From the NCBI GenBank assembly GCA_000697665.1, contig KL197714.1, positions 301,850 to 336,483 of the forward strand: a stretch of DNA of 34,634 bases, written 5' to 3'. Under the pieces are notes generated by a model. That model had not been told where the DNA came from and did no database searches. It saw nothing but the letters and a program-made list of their open reading frames with translations. The position numbers and the translations under genes are program-made. This DNA is from Jaapia argillacea MUCL 33604 (Eukaryota; Basidiomycota; Agaricomycetes; Jaapiales; Jaapiaceae). Shown here in pieces: positions 10,833 through 20,796 of the stretch (positions are counted from its first letter, which is position 1; every line of letters begins with the position of its first letter).

Positions 10833-13777
10833 ATGGCCTACAAACTACCTGACGAACTTCTCAAGGAGATACTTTCGCCGAGCCTCCATGTACCGGATGA
10901 GAAGTTCGCTGATACATCCGGGCCTTCTATATTCTTTCGTTTTGACCTTTCCACTTCCGCTTGCTTACTCGTGTGCAAACGATGGCTGAGAGTCGCCACA
11001 CCTCTCCTGTACGAAGTGGTTGTCCTATGCTCCAAGGCACAGGCACAAGCGCTCTCCCAAGTCTTCGCATCCAACAAGCAACTTGCAACTTTCGTCAAGA
11101 AGTTGCGTGTGGAAGGGGGTATGGTATGCCGATGGAGAAGATCATCAAGGCGTGTCCGAACATTAAGGATCTGTATCTCAGCCTTGCTCTTTACTCCACC
11201 GACAGCGTCTCGGGAATTTGTCGCTCCCTCTCTTCCATAAATCCCACCNNNNNNNNNNNNNNNNNNNNNNNNNNNNNNNNNNNNNNNNNNNNNNNNNNNN
11301 NNNNNNNNNNNNNNNNNNNNNNNNNNNNNNNNNNNNNNNNNNNNNNNNNNNNNNNNNNNNNNNNNNNNNNNNNNNNNNNNNNNNNNNNNNNNNNNNNNNN
11401 NNNNNNNNNNNNNNNNNNNNNNNNNNNNNNNNNNNNNNNNNNNNNNNNNNNNNNNNNNNNNNNNNNNNNNNNNNNNNNNNNNNNNNNNNNNNNNNNNNNN
11501 NNNNNNNNNNNNNNNNNNNNNNNNNNNNNNNNNNNNNNNNNNNNNNNNNNNNNNNNNNNNNNNNNNNNNNNNNNNNNNNNNNNNNNNNNNNNNNNNNNNN
11601 NNNNNNNNNNNNNNNNNNNNNNNNNNNNNNNNNNNNNNNNNNNNNNNNNNNNNNNNNNNNCCCACCGACAGCGTCTCGGGAATTTGTCGCTCCCTCTCTT
11701 CCATAAATCCCACCAGACTCATTCTCTACGAGTCTTCCGACCACCTCGATAATTCAAACACTAGGCAACTGACCGAGGCGCTTTGTGCATCCATCTCCTC
11801 GAACTGGAAAGCGCTGGTAAGGTTGTCGATGACTCTTGTGTGTTTATGACTGACGCTAACCGTTTTAGGTCGTATTCCACAACCCATATGTTGAACACAC
11901 CAGTAAATGGGTCTTCAATAGATGGAGGGCCATCATTTCTGCTCTTTCCAATTCTCCCAGCCTCCGCGAGGTGACTTGCTCATCCTCTCCCGTAATGATA
12001 TCCCACACCTTCGAGATGCTGGCTAAAAATCCCCACCTGCTCGTCATTCGATTCAAACTTAACCACGACGGCCGCAAGAAACGCTACCTTGAGGAGTCTT
12101 TGGACAAGACATCACGACTGGCGAAGTTGATCCAATTTGACCGCCCTCCGTGAGCTACCATAATGCCTTTACTCCTTTACTGCTCCTCAATTTTTCTCTT
12201 AGGGCCCAACGTCCTGTAGATATCCACTTTCCCGTAATCTCCCCTGATTCGTCTTATATTCCAATGGCCTCGACATCCATTGAAATACGAAAGAAGTTCT
12301 GGGCCCAAATTCTCTCGTTTGCGATGTGGAGTGATTGGTGCGATAGGGATTTTGTTGTGGCAGATAGCACATTGTATATGGACAGCAGGATCGGCCTTAC
12401 GCGACAGAACCTACTGACGATATCAAAGGAATTTTACGTATGTTCCCCTTACGCTTGCTTTCCCGAGGACATGAATTGATTCCAGGATGTCCTAGAAAAT
12501 CGGGCTACCTCTCCTATATGCTTATCCCGTTGTACTAGGGCAACGCCGACTTTGCCTTTTCGCCACTCAAATCGCAACCAACCCCGCCCTTGGTTCCCAC
12601 ATTCGATCGATCTTCTTCCTCGTCCCTTACCTTAACGGAGACTTTCCCGGACGTGTCGAGGAAAGTATGGCCCGAATTGTCGCTGCAACGAGCAACCTCA
12701 CTCGTCTACACGAGCCTTGCGACGCTCGTGGTGTTGGGTTGCCTATGAGAGGAGCGACCTTTTTGAAGCTCGTGGAAACATCTGGATCTTCCCTCCTCAC
12801 ATTGAAGGGTATCAAAGTGCTAGATGATCTCGACCCACCAGTCGACCCACCTTCATTCTCCATCTTCGATAATTTTAGAAGGCTTCGTTCACTGGAATGG
12901 AGATCGACGATGAAATTCCAGGACGCTGAAGGCTCAACATCGACGTCCTACCTACCATCTCTTGAATATCTAAAGCTTCAAGACTGTTCCAATAATTTCC
13001 TTGATCAACTGTCGAACCTGAGGTATTCCGACCTTCACTGATTGCGACTCCTTACTCATCATCGTTCGAATCTAGCTTACCATCCCTAGCGCACCTTGAC
13101 TCGGGCGGCCGGAATAGTAGACCCTCTCTCCAACGGTTCTTCTCGAAACATGGCTCAAAGCTTCGGGACGTGGTAGCAAACCCTCATCCTGAGGGTATCT
13201 CTTTCTTCGATCTCTGCCCAAACGTTACCCAACTCAAGTTAACGGCCATCAACCAGGTAGGCCTCAAAACCTGCTTTCCTATCCACGGACCGCGATGATC
13301 CCACTTCTTTACTCTAGGCTCCTCCTTCAACTCTTTTCAAATGCACTACACCACATCGCTACCTCACTCACGTGACGGTCTCTGCATTTGAGTACGTCTT
13401 TTTTGCTGAGTCGATGGATTGCCTCCAACTCTTTCATCGTTTTATACTATGCAGATACGCCAGATCAGACGCAAAGATGTGTTCTCGTCAACGAGACGCA
13501 TGGTCGGCGTTTTTCAAAGATGTTGACTTGACTTCGTTCCCTGCTTTGAAGGAGATCAAATTTTTGGCTTGTGAGTGGCCGAAAGATGAGTGAGTGGGGA
13601 TTTGTGTCTACTTCTTGCACATCCTCGACTCACAAGTTTGATCCCGTGTTGCTTAGGCGTGCAATATCGAAAAACCTTTGGGTCAAGTCTGCAGATGAGT
13701 TCAGGAACAAGTGGGGTGTATTGTTGGCCGACTTCGAAGGGAGGCATTGGAAGTCCAGGCTGAAGGGTTCGCGGTGA
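10833..13777 (+). CDS. F-box-like/LRR protein, copy A (frameshift and assembly gap)
   Basis: Probable substrate adaptor of an SCF-type ubiquitin ligase, by family. Exons: 10833-11816 (containing the N run), 11869-12149, 12203-12437, 12496-13022, 13076-13256, 13318-13391, 13455-13589, 13657-13777. If the gap is collapsed on its 53-base shared flank, the product would be about 690 aa. An N-terminal F-box-like module (LPDELLKEIL ... LLVCKRWLRVATPLLYEVVV) is followed by leucine-rich segments, a second F-box-like module (RKKFWAQILSFAM ... ISKEFYKIGLPLLYAYPVV) and more leucine-rich sequence. Compared with copy B, one base is missing in a G run near 11119, which shifts the frame after the VEGG segment. 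All seven introns and every later exon are open, so the lesion is recent or a sequence error. Confidence 0.75.
11196..11714 (+). repeat. 53-bp exact repeat flanking the N run
   Basis: Bases 11196-11248, immediately left of the N run, are identical to 11662-11714, which begin one base after it. Gene copy B has this stretch once. The repeat is therefore most simply the overlapping end of two contigs. Confidence 0.95.
11249..11660. other. Assembly gap (412 N)
   Basis: Run of undetermined bases inside exon 1 of F-box gene A. Comparison with copy B leaves no missing sequence to be placed here. Confidence 0.99.
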
Positions 13778-13965
13778 CCATGGAACTTGCGTCGTCGTTT
13801 AATTACGTCGTGCGCGAATGCAGAGGGGCAACCGGTTATATTACACAGACAGCACAACTTAGATATCAGAACGGGAAAACCGACTGCGTTCCCAAGCTAC
13901 CACACACACATCACATCGGCTACAAACTGAGGAACTCAGCATGCTCCGCGCTCATGTTCCGAGCT

Positions 13966-14856
13966 CTAATTATAGGTCGTGATAGCAACGTTCAAGGATG
14001 CCTTGAGCATAGTGACTTGTTTGACAGCAGCAGAGGACTGCGTAGGGATGAGCTTTATCAACGCAAACGCGAAGGCCTAAGATATTGTCAAAGGGAAAGT
14101 GTTATCAGAGTAGGAAGAGAACAAAGCGAGGTCACGTACATCGACGCCACCCTCGATGGCGACCAAGGCGAGGCGAACGGGGGCGGCGAAGCCGAATTGA
14201 GCGAGGAAGCCGTGTTTACCGATGATCTGAAGGAAAACCATGGCTTCAACATGAGAACAGGATCGGTGATTATGTCAGAAGCAAGGCTCACGGTGCTGAG
14301 AAGTAATTGATGGATTTTTACGAACTAGAAGCGATATGAAAGAAACCTCAGTTGAACTATACGGAGGGAGGGTTAGGAGAAAAGATACGGACACTGGTAA
14401 GAACAACGACAACTTGTACAGCAACGGTGTTGGAGAACACCACAGGGTTTGGCTAGAGGAGGTAATGCTATCAAAAGACTTGCACGAGAAGGATGTAGAA
14501 AAATACACGGACTCCCATCTGTATGATCTGGGCGGTAGCAGTCGCGACCGAGGTAACAATCTTTTGAAGAGTGAAGGCGATTTGCTGGCAACGAGAATTG
14601 CACATTATCAGCGCGAACACTTTGGACATCATATTCTGAGAGGGACACTAACCGGACCAACGATGGCGATGTTGAAAAAGTTGATCGACCCGCAGAGGGT
14701 ATTGAGGTTACCAGAGGTGGTGGCGACCGATTGGATAGACGTGATGACGGTAATACTTGCGTCGGATGTACTGTTGGTGGTGGGGGCAGCGAGGACGCAG
14801 GACAAACCGGAGAGAGCAGCGAGGCAGAAAGTGGGGAGGAGGCTGAAGAACTTCAT
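13966..14856 (-). CDS. Small secreted protein, HsbA-like, member 1
   Basis: Six exons: complement(13966..14076, 14140..14226, 14292..14324, 14393..14452, 14513..14584, 14653..14856), 188 aa. A signal peptide (MKFFSLLPTFCLAALSG.., predicted cleavage after Ala24) is followed by an N-glycosylation site (NST, residue 28) and a Thr/Ser/Ile-rich helical body with the segments IGKHGFLAQFGF and LIKLIPTQ. The pattern resembles fungal hydrophobic surface binding protein A (HsbA/PF12296), a cell-surface or secreted protein that coats hydrophobic surfaces; this is by resemblance only. Exon lengths 204/72/60/33/87/111 equal those of member 2. Donors of introns 2 and 3 are both GTCCGT. It is tail-to-tail with F-box gene A (188 bp apart). 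Confidence 0.82.
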
Positions 14857-14960
14857 TGTGAAAGTGAAGGGGTGGTAGGTTGGGAACTTTGGGGGCTGTG
14901 AAAGAGAGTGGGGTATTCGAGCTAGATGTTCGAATGGAGAAAATGGAGAGGTCCACTGGT

Positions 14961-14970
14961 ATTTTATACA
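14961..14970 (-). promoter_or_regulatory. TATA box of HsbA-like member 1
   Basis: On the minus strand this reads TGTATAAAAT, about 105 nt upstream of the start at 14856. A CTCCATT-containing stretch and AATACCCC lie between it and the start, as in member 2. Confidence 0.5.
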
Positions 14971-15886
14971 ACTGCGCATCCCTCGCTGGGGGTTCAGAGA
15001 AGATTCCAAAGGATTTGGCAGGCAACAAGATAGAAGAAATTCAAGCATGCAATTGTTCAAGAATGAACGGGATCGCCCAATGTCAACGGTCTGCTATGGG
15101 TTTGCTCGGATTATGCTCGAAGGAAAGACTAGGATTCAGCAATCGGATGGCGCAATGGCGTATCGCTGGAGTTCCGGCTTATTGGATGCCCTAGATGCTA
15201 TTGTTTTTGGAGTTGACGGTGTTACTCTTCAGTTCCATTAGAGCATGGGGCGACCGGTCAGGGAGGCGTCATGATTTTCGCGGACGGAAGCTCTTCTGCC
15301 AAATAATAAGTGATATCCTCGGAGAGAATCCACCATCGAATAGCTGGATAATCCTACAAGGCATGAGTCATGACTTGTCGGTAGGAGTTGGGCAGCGGGA
15401 AGACCATCGTGCAGAGCAGTTCAGTCGACTTGAATTAACGTTATTCAAGTTATCACATACAGTAAATTTGTTTTGGAGATTTCCGTTTCTAGAATCCTAA
15501 CCCTGCTTCCATTTTCGAATTGACGTCATGCCTTTCTTCACTCCTGCAGCACCTGTCGGGCATGCAGAAGCTCCCTGGACGTCCATCACTCAAAAACATC
15601 TCCGGTAACGAAGCGAGCTCCATTTAGCTAAGGGTTTCTCCCTCAGTTGAAATTGCACTTCAGTTTCTTCCCTGCAAGTTCTCGCCGCTTCTCCGATGTT
15701 TGCATTCCTGATTGAGCCCAATGGAACTGGCAACTCGAGTAATCGGTCACCCTCCAATCAAGAGTTCATCCAGTGTCAATTTACCAGGATTCAGAGATTC
15801 CGCCTCTTATCGGCAGATCTCTGGGAGTCATGGGCCTCCAACTTCCCATGTAGCTCGGTGGACTCGACACCCTCTTTAACCAAAGG
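14971..15886. other. Divergent intergenic region of HsbA-like members 1 and 2
   Basis: About 0.9 kb between the TATA boxes of two divergent paralogues. Open frames here have no recognisable content. Shared regulation of the pair is an inference from the arrangement. Confidence 0.5.
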
Positions 15887-15893
15887 TATAAAA
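15887..15893 (+). promoter_or_regulatory. TATA box of HsbA-like member 2
   Basis: TATAAAA within CCAAAGGTATAAAA, 135 nt upstream of the start at 16022. The same 14-base string occurs upstream of member 3. Confidence 0.6.
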
Positions 15894-15907
15894 CCCCGCG
15901 TGCTCTA

Positions 15908-15935
15908 CTCCATTCTCCATTCTCCATTCTCCATT
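15908..15935 (+). repeat. (CTCCATT)x4 microsatellite in 5' UTR
   Basis: Four perfect heptamer copies between the TATA box and start of member 2. Member 1 has one CTCCATT plus an imperfect copy at the equivalent place. Confidence 0.9.
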
Positions 15936-16021
15936 CGACTCGTCTCGAATACCCCGCTCTCGTCACTCGCACTTCAAGCCTCAAGCTCCTCACATTCACC
16001 AATATCTCACTCTGTTATAAA

Positions 16022-16893
16022 ATGAAGTTCTTCAGCCTCCTCCCAACTGTCTGCCTCACAGCCCTCTCTGGCTTGTCCGGCGCCCTCGCTGCACCGACAA
16101 CCAACGGCACCGAGGATGCTACCGTCGCCGTCATCACTCAGATTCAAGCCATCACTACCACCTCCGGCAACCTCAACTCTTTGTGCAACACTCTTAGCAT
16201 TACTAACATCTTCACCGTCGGACCTGTCAGTATCCATCTCTTTCTGTTTCTGAGGTCGGCATTGACAAAGCATCATTAATGTGTCAGCAAATCGGTATCA
16301 CCCTTCAAAGCATCGTAACGTCGGTCATAACCACTACTACCCAAATCGTCCAGATGGGCGTGAGTATCTTTTGTTTCCTTTCTGCTTCTTCTCGTTGAGA
16401 ACCTTGTTTCCGCAGCCAAGCCCCGCGCCGTACCCCGACGCTATCGCCGTCCAGATCGTATCCGTTCTCACTAACTTACGGCCCTCGATCTGTATTGTTA
16501 TACCCCAGAGGCACTGATATCCATCATTTTTAGTTTGTCAAGGTCCACCAGTTGCTCCTCAGCACTGTAAATCTCCTATCCACTTCACAATTTAAAACTT
16601 TCTGACCATTCATCTGCTTCACATAGCTCATCGGTAAAGAAGGTTTCCTTGTACAATTTCCTTTCGTAGCTCCGATTCGTCTGGCTTTGGTCGCTATTGA
16701 GAAATGCGTTGATGTATGTTGCCCTGCCTTCTCTCTCCGTTTGTATCATCATCACAGATTTCCACCTCCGTGGTGATGGCAGGCCTTCGCCATGGCTTTG
16801 ATCAAGCTCATCCCCACCCAGTCTGCCGCTGCCGGCACCCAAATTACGATGCTCAAGGGTTCTTTGACTGTTGCTATCGCCAAATACAACTAG
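16022..16893 (+). CDS. Small secreted protein, HsbA-like, member 2
   Basis: Paralogue of member 1. Exons by comparison: 16022-16225, 16288-16359, 16416-16475 (or to 16457), 16534-16566, 16627-16713, 16783-16893; up to 188 aa. Signal peptide with likely cleavage after Ala24, N-glycosylation site NGT at 28, body segments IGKEGFLVQFPF and LIKLIPTQ. Odd point: the exon 3 donor used in members 1 and 3 is TT here (16476-16477). Read-through meets TGA at 16516. An in-frame upstream GT (16458) would allow splicing with loss of six residues, giving 182 aa. It could therefore be functional with a shorter exon 3 or a recent pseudogene. It is tail-to-tail with member 3. Confidence 0.75.
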
Positions 16894-17698
16894 GAATGAG
16901 TCTGGGAGCTCGAAGAGGTCGCTGTTGATTTGGTAGCGATGTCGATAGTTTGGAGTAATGAGAACGAGGGTGTTTGCTCGAGTGTCTTGTTATTGTCCTT
17001 TCTGATTCAGAAATTAGAAGAGTATGTTGTTTACTTTTACCATCCTCTGGCGAGTTATTATGATCGTTTTGATGCTTTCAATTCACGGGCCAGGCTCGAG
17101 GACACGGGGACAGATTGAATGTCTTAACCTCTAGACTAGGTTTAGTAGTTGAATGCCCCGTCGCTCTTCGCCAACGGAAAAACCATGTCGGTTTTCTTTC
17201 GACTTCGAGAGTTTTCTCTGGCTCTGAGAAGTAATACAGCCGAGGCGGGCTGCTCTCCAACTTCGATTAGATTGTACCCAGAGCGCTTGAAGCGTTGAAG
17301 TGGAGGTCGAACGGTTAAAACGAAGGTGACTCAGACACCATGTAGAGTCCCTCGACCCATTCAAAAAATTTCATTAGGAACATGGTGAGAGTGTCTCCTT
17401 GATGAGTTCTTGGCGTAGGTTTCCAACGTAGTACCGTCGCCATTGGTAGCTGTCCCACCAGCTTATCGATTTGTGTATGCGGGTGGAGATGAGGGACACG
17501 AGCAGACTTTAATTTCATAACATCATTTCGGGACATCCAGGACTACGGAGAAATTGAACAAGAAACGGCGAAACGATTCGTCAAGACAACATTCAAGACA
17601 TACACGGACAGGAAAATTCAAGAAACGGGCATAATGAGAATGGCTAAATCAGGGAAACTCGACATCATCTCGAATGAGAAACCTCCTAGGTATTGATT
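16894..17698. other. Convergent intergenic region
   Basis: 3' flanks of HsbA-like members 2 (plus) and 3 (minus). Short open frames only; nothing recognised. Confidence 0.5.
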
Positions 17699-18529
17699 TC
17701 AGGAGTAGACAGTGATGGCAGCGTTGAGTGAGATGTCCAGGTTGGACATGTCGCCCATGGCGGCAGGGATTTCGGTTGGAATGACATTGATAAGGGCGCG
17801 GGCGTACGTCTAAGAGAGAATCGGGTTATAAACATCACGTCGAGTCGGCTGACCGAGAACGAGAGAGGGAACATACATCGACGACACCTTCAATTGAAAC
17901 CAGCGCGACACGGATGGGTTCGGCGAAACCGAACAAGGAGAGGAGGCCATGCTGCCCGATGAGCTGTGATTTGTAAAGGTTATTAGATGATCACGCAGTG
18001 AACAAGAAGTAACCAAACCGTGGAGAGCAGCTCCTGATGGACGGTGACGAACTAAGAGAACAGTAAAAATTCAGTCCAAACCAATGAAGAGGTCAGCAGG
18101 ACGGCGGACCGTGTTCAATACGTCAACCACATCCAAAGCGACGCTATCGGGGAAGGGGACGGGATTTGGCTGCGGGTAAACTATTTTAGATCCGGCTCTA
18201 TGCTAGTCAGACGTAGATGCCAACCATGTCGACGTGGGTTATGGCAGTGTCGACATCCTGCACGATGGTTGTAAGTGTACTGGCAACTTGCTAAAGGTTT
18301 GATACAATGTTAGATTCTCTCAAGCCGAAGGCGAGGTTGGAAAACCCACAGGTCCTTGGAAAAGGACGTTGACAATGTTGATCTGCGAGACCATCGTGTT
18401 AAGGCTGGCGGAAACGGTGGTCACCATCTGGATGTCGGAGATGACCTGGTCGGAAGATTGGGCGAAGACGCCAGAGAGGCCAGAGACGGCAGCGAGGATG
18501 AGGGAGGGAACGATGGCGAAGAACTTCAT
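17699..18529 (-). CDS. Small secreted protein, HsbA-like, member 3
   Basis: Six exons: complement(17699..17809, 17877..17963, 18019..18051, 18110..18169, 18213..18290, 18350..18529), 182 aa. Signal peptide MKFFAIVPSLILAAVSG.. with likely cleavage after Ala23, then DQVISDIQMVTTVSASLNT and the shared body (IGQHGLLSLFGF, ALINVIPTE). Exons 3-6 have the same lengths as in members 1 and 2. Exon 1 is 24 nt shorter, and exon 2 is 6 nt longer because its donor has moved two codons downstream. It lacks the early N-glycosylation site. Function as for member 1, by resemblance to HsbA. Confidence 0.82.
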
Positions 18530-18616
18530 TTTTGCGTTGAGAAAAGCTGAGAGCAACTGAAGGCGGATGCGATATTCGAGTCTTGTCGAATGCAGAGTTT
18601 GGATGAAGGCTGTTAG

Positions 18617-18632
18617 CTTTTATACCTTTGGG
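18617..18632 (-). promoter_or_regulatory. TATA box of HsbA-like member 3
   Basis: On the minus strand CCCAAAGGTATAAAAG, about 90-100 nt upstream of the start at 18529. It shares CCAAAGGTATAAAA with member 2. Confidence 0.6.
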
Positions 18633-19815
18633 CCCTCCGAAACGAGTTCCGACCATCCTTGACATCGCTGAGAAGTCATCAGGGAGTTAATCACCTTGAA
18701 GCGAAATTGAACAAGATTTACGTGGGTTGAAGACATACCTTCCATCAGATTGCGGTGGTTCAGGACCGCACCTATGATCTCTCCGGGCAGACAAAAAAAC
18801 AGCTTCCGATCAGGTTCAACCCTGTGAATTCTTCACGACAAGGCAAGGGGGCGGATCGCCAAGCATCAAATGTCGGGCATCATTTTGAGATCACCTCAAC
18901 CCTCCGGTGGCCATCTCGGGGAGGCGAAGAGTTAACGGTACGATCCCAACCGATTGCGTCGTGGTTGTGGTTGGTTAGTCGGGAACACAAGCTGTGGAGG
19001 GGCGAAATAATTTAGATGAGAGGCTGTCTCATCTTAAATTCATTGATGGAGATGCGATGCCGGCCAACAACCCCGGCCCAAGACATTCACGCCACCAACC
19101 ACAGATGACAGCTAGGATTCTTGGCTACGAGAACCGCTGTAAGGGCATAACTTCGGAGGCAGTCATCTTGTTACGCACCATGACATTTGAGGGATATTGT
19201 TTCCATTATTGCCCGTGCTTTGACATTGAGACGGAAACAGAAGCCGCCAGGAGTGTGCGTTGCAGCTGGAGGAACAGTCCTCCAAAACAGCATCACGTTT
19301 ATTGCCAGGACGTCTTAAGCCAAAGAGAACTACGTGTTCGTGACATGATCCAGCAAGGAACATCGCGCCCTTGGATCACATTGTTTTACCAGAGTTTAGC
19401 GGAGGGCCATTCATCGTAGATGTGGTGACAACGAGCCCGATGAGGTACTGCACGCAGCACAAGGCTCATTCGTTGCTATGGAAGGCCCCGAGCTGGATCG
19501 TTACAACCGTTTGCCCTCCAGGAGAACAAGAGGGCCGTCCGCAGAGCGAAAATATAGGACATTGATTCTGCGTGGAAGCGATGAACGCTTGTGTGACCTG
19601 TCACGGAAGCAGTTCACAATTCGGCTGATATCAGAGAAAATAAGAGGATAATACACAACGCAGCTGACGAGCAGAATAGAAGGCAGGCACCTGCAAAGCA
19701 ATTTCAATGAAGATTCGGTAGCTCTCATGAGCGCATGTTCGAAAGGGTGGCAACCAGCCACCGAAAGGGACGGCGAAGAGATTCAGAGCTTCAGAACATC
19801 TCGCCTTCGACCTTG
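18633..19815. other. Intergenic, no supportable gene
   Basis: Open frames up to 141 codons occur, but none has recognisable content or a splice chain. Nothing else was seen. Confidence 0.45.
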
Positions 19816-20567
19816 TTACGTAGACATGGGCATATCGGGCAAGGAACCGAATATGGTGTCGATTGCTTGCTGCAGCTTGAAGGAAAAATAGATTAGACTC
19901 TGCTTAAGGGTGGAGAAGAGTGAGTCCTCGACATGGGAACTATTCGGCACATAGGAGCGAGACGCTTGACATGGATGAAGGAAACTTACAGCATCTCGAT
20001 ACAAGGGAGCTTTGGAATAATCTCCGAAACACACTTCTCCATAGGGGTGAATAAGCTTGACGGCCTGTGAAAGTAAGTACGACAGGGGTCTCAGCAATTC
20101 TTCGCGGCAACTGGGAGAAGAACCGTCGATAACCGCGAGGCCTGAACTTGAAACTTGTCCACCACAATGTCGGTAAAAGGTCGGTATGCCGCGGCCTCAT
20201 TGGAGAAGTTGCAAATGAATGCAGTTAGAGCGATTCAGGGGGGTGTCATGACGCTGGGAAGTCGGTGCAGAAACGTCAATACTTCCGTATGATCGCAACG
20301 AAGGTGAGAGAAATAGCTCACTGTGCTGAGCAGGAGCCGAAGAGGCACCGAGTAATACCGAGTGATACCTCTTCGCGGAGGGCAACATTCGAGTTCGTGG
20401 GAGGGAAACCTTGCGGCGAAGAGAGGTCAAGTGGATTCAGACAACGGCCAGTGAGTCGACGATATTGCTGGAGACTCGAGGCTCTTTTACCAGTTAATGC
20501 TACCAGCCTCGAAGTATCGAAAACACGAGAAGAAGTATTCTCGGACAGAGTTCCAAATTGAGGCCAT
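19816..20567 (-). CDS. Candidate small spliced gene, unrecognised
   Basis: A five-exon chain can be read: complement(19816..19875, 19990..20064, 20112..20195, 20369..20409, 20504..20567), 107 aa, with GT..AG at every join and frame kept throughout. The start reads MASIWNSVREYFFSCF and the end AIDTIFGSLPDMPMST. Internal segments such as YRPFTDIVVDKFQVQ look protein-like. I do not recognise a family. Introns are 47, 94, 114 and 173 nt; the longest could hide a further exon. The chain rests on splice signals only and could be chance. Confidence 0.33.
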
Positions 20568-20796
20568 CCCGGCTGTAGCACGATGTATCAGTAGGAGATG
20601 TGGGATTGCAATGTCAACGCCGCCAAGGGCGTAGGGAGAACAAATTTGATTCAGAGTTCAATTCCATTGGCCCACCATCCAGGTATAGAAACAGATAGAA
20701 ACAGAGCTTTTTGATGCACCAGCTTCACTCATCGGAGCTAAGTATCGTCAGTTCATGCAAGCAATCGTGGGGCAATGGGCTGACAGGGATGGACTA

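Larger units (their letters stand above)
10748..13818 (+). repeat. Direct segmental duplication, copy A
   Basis: The segment from GTCCATGGACCG through the 3' flank of the F-box gene is repeated in the same orientation at 20797-23413, about 10 kb downstream. Identity is high in exons (about five differences in 80 nt near the start) and lower in introns. Exon lengths are identical except exon 2 (281 versus 278 nt) and the one-base loss in exon 1. Confidence 0.9.

Noticed and set aside
11249-11660. Missing exon sequence within the N run of F-box A
   Set aside because: Paralogue B has no extra sequence at this place, and the flanks overlap by 53 identical bases.
18994-19419. 141-codon plus-strand frame
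   Set aside because: No recognisable domain, no splice chain and unremarkable composition.
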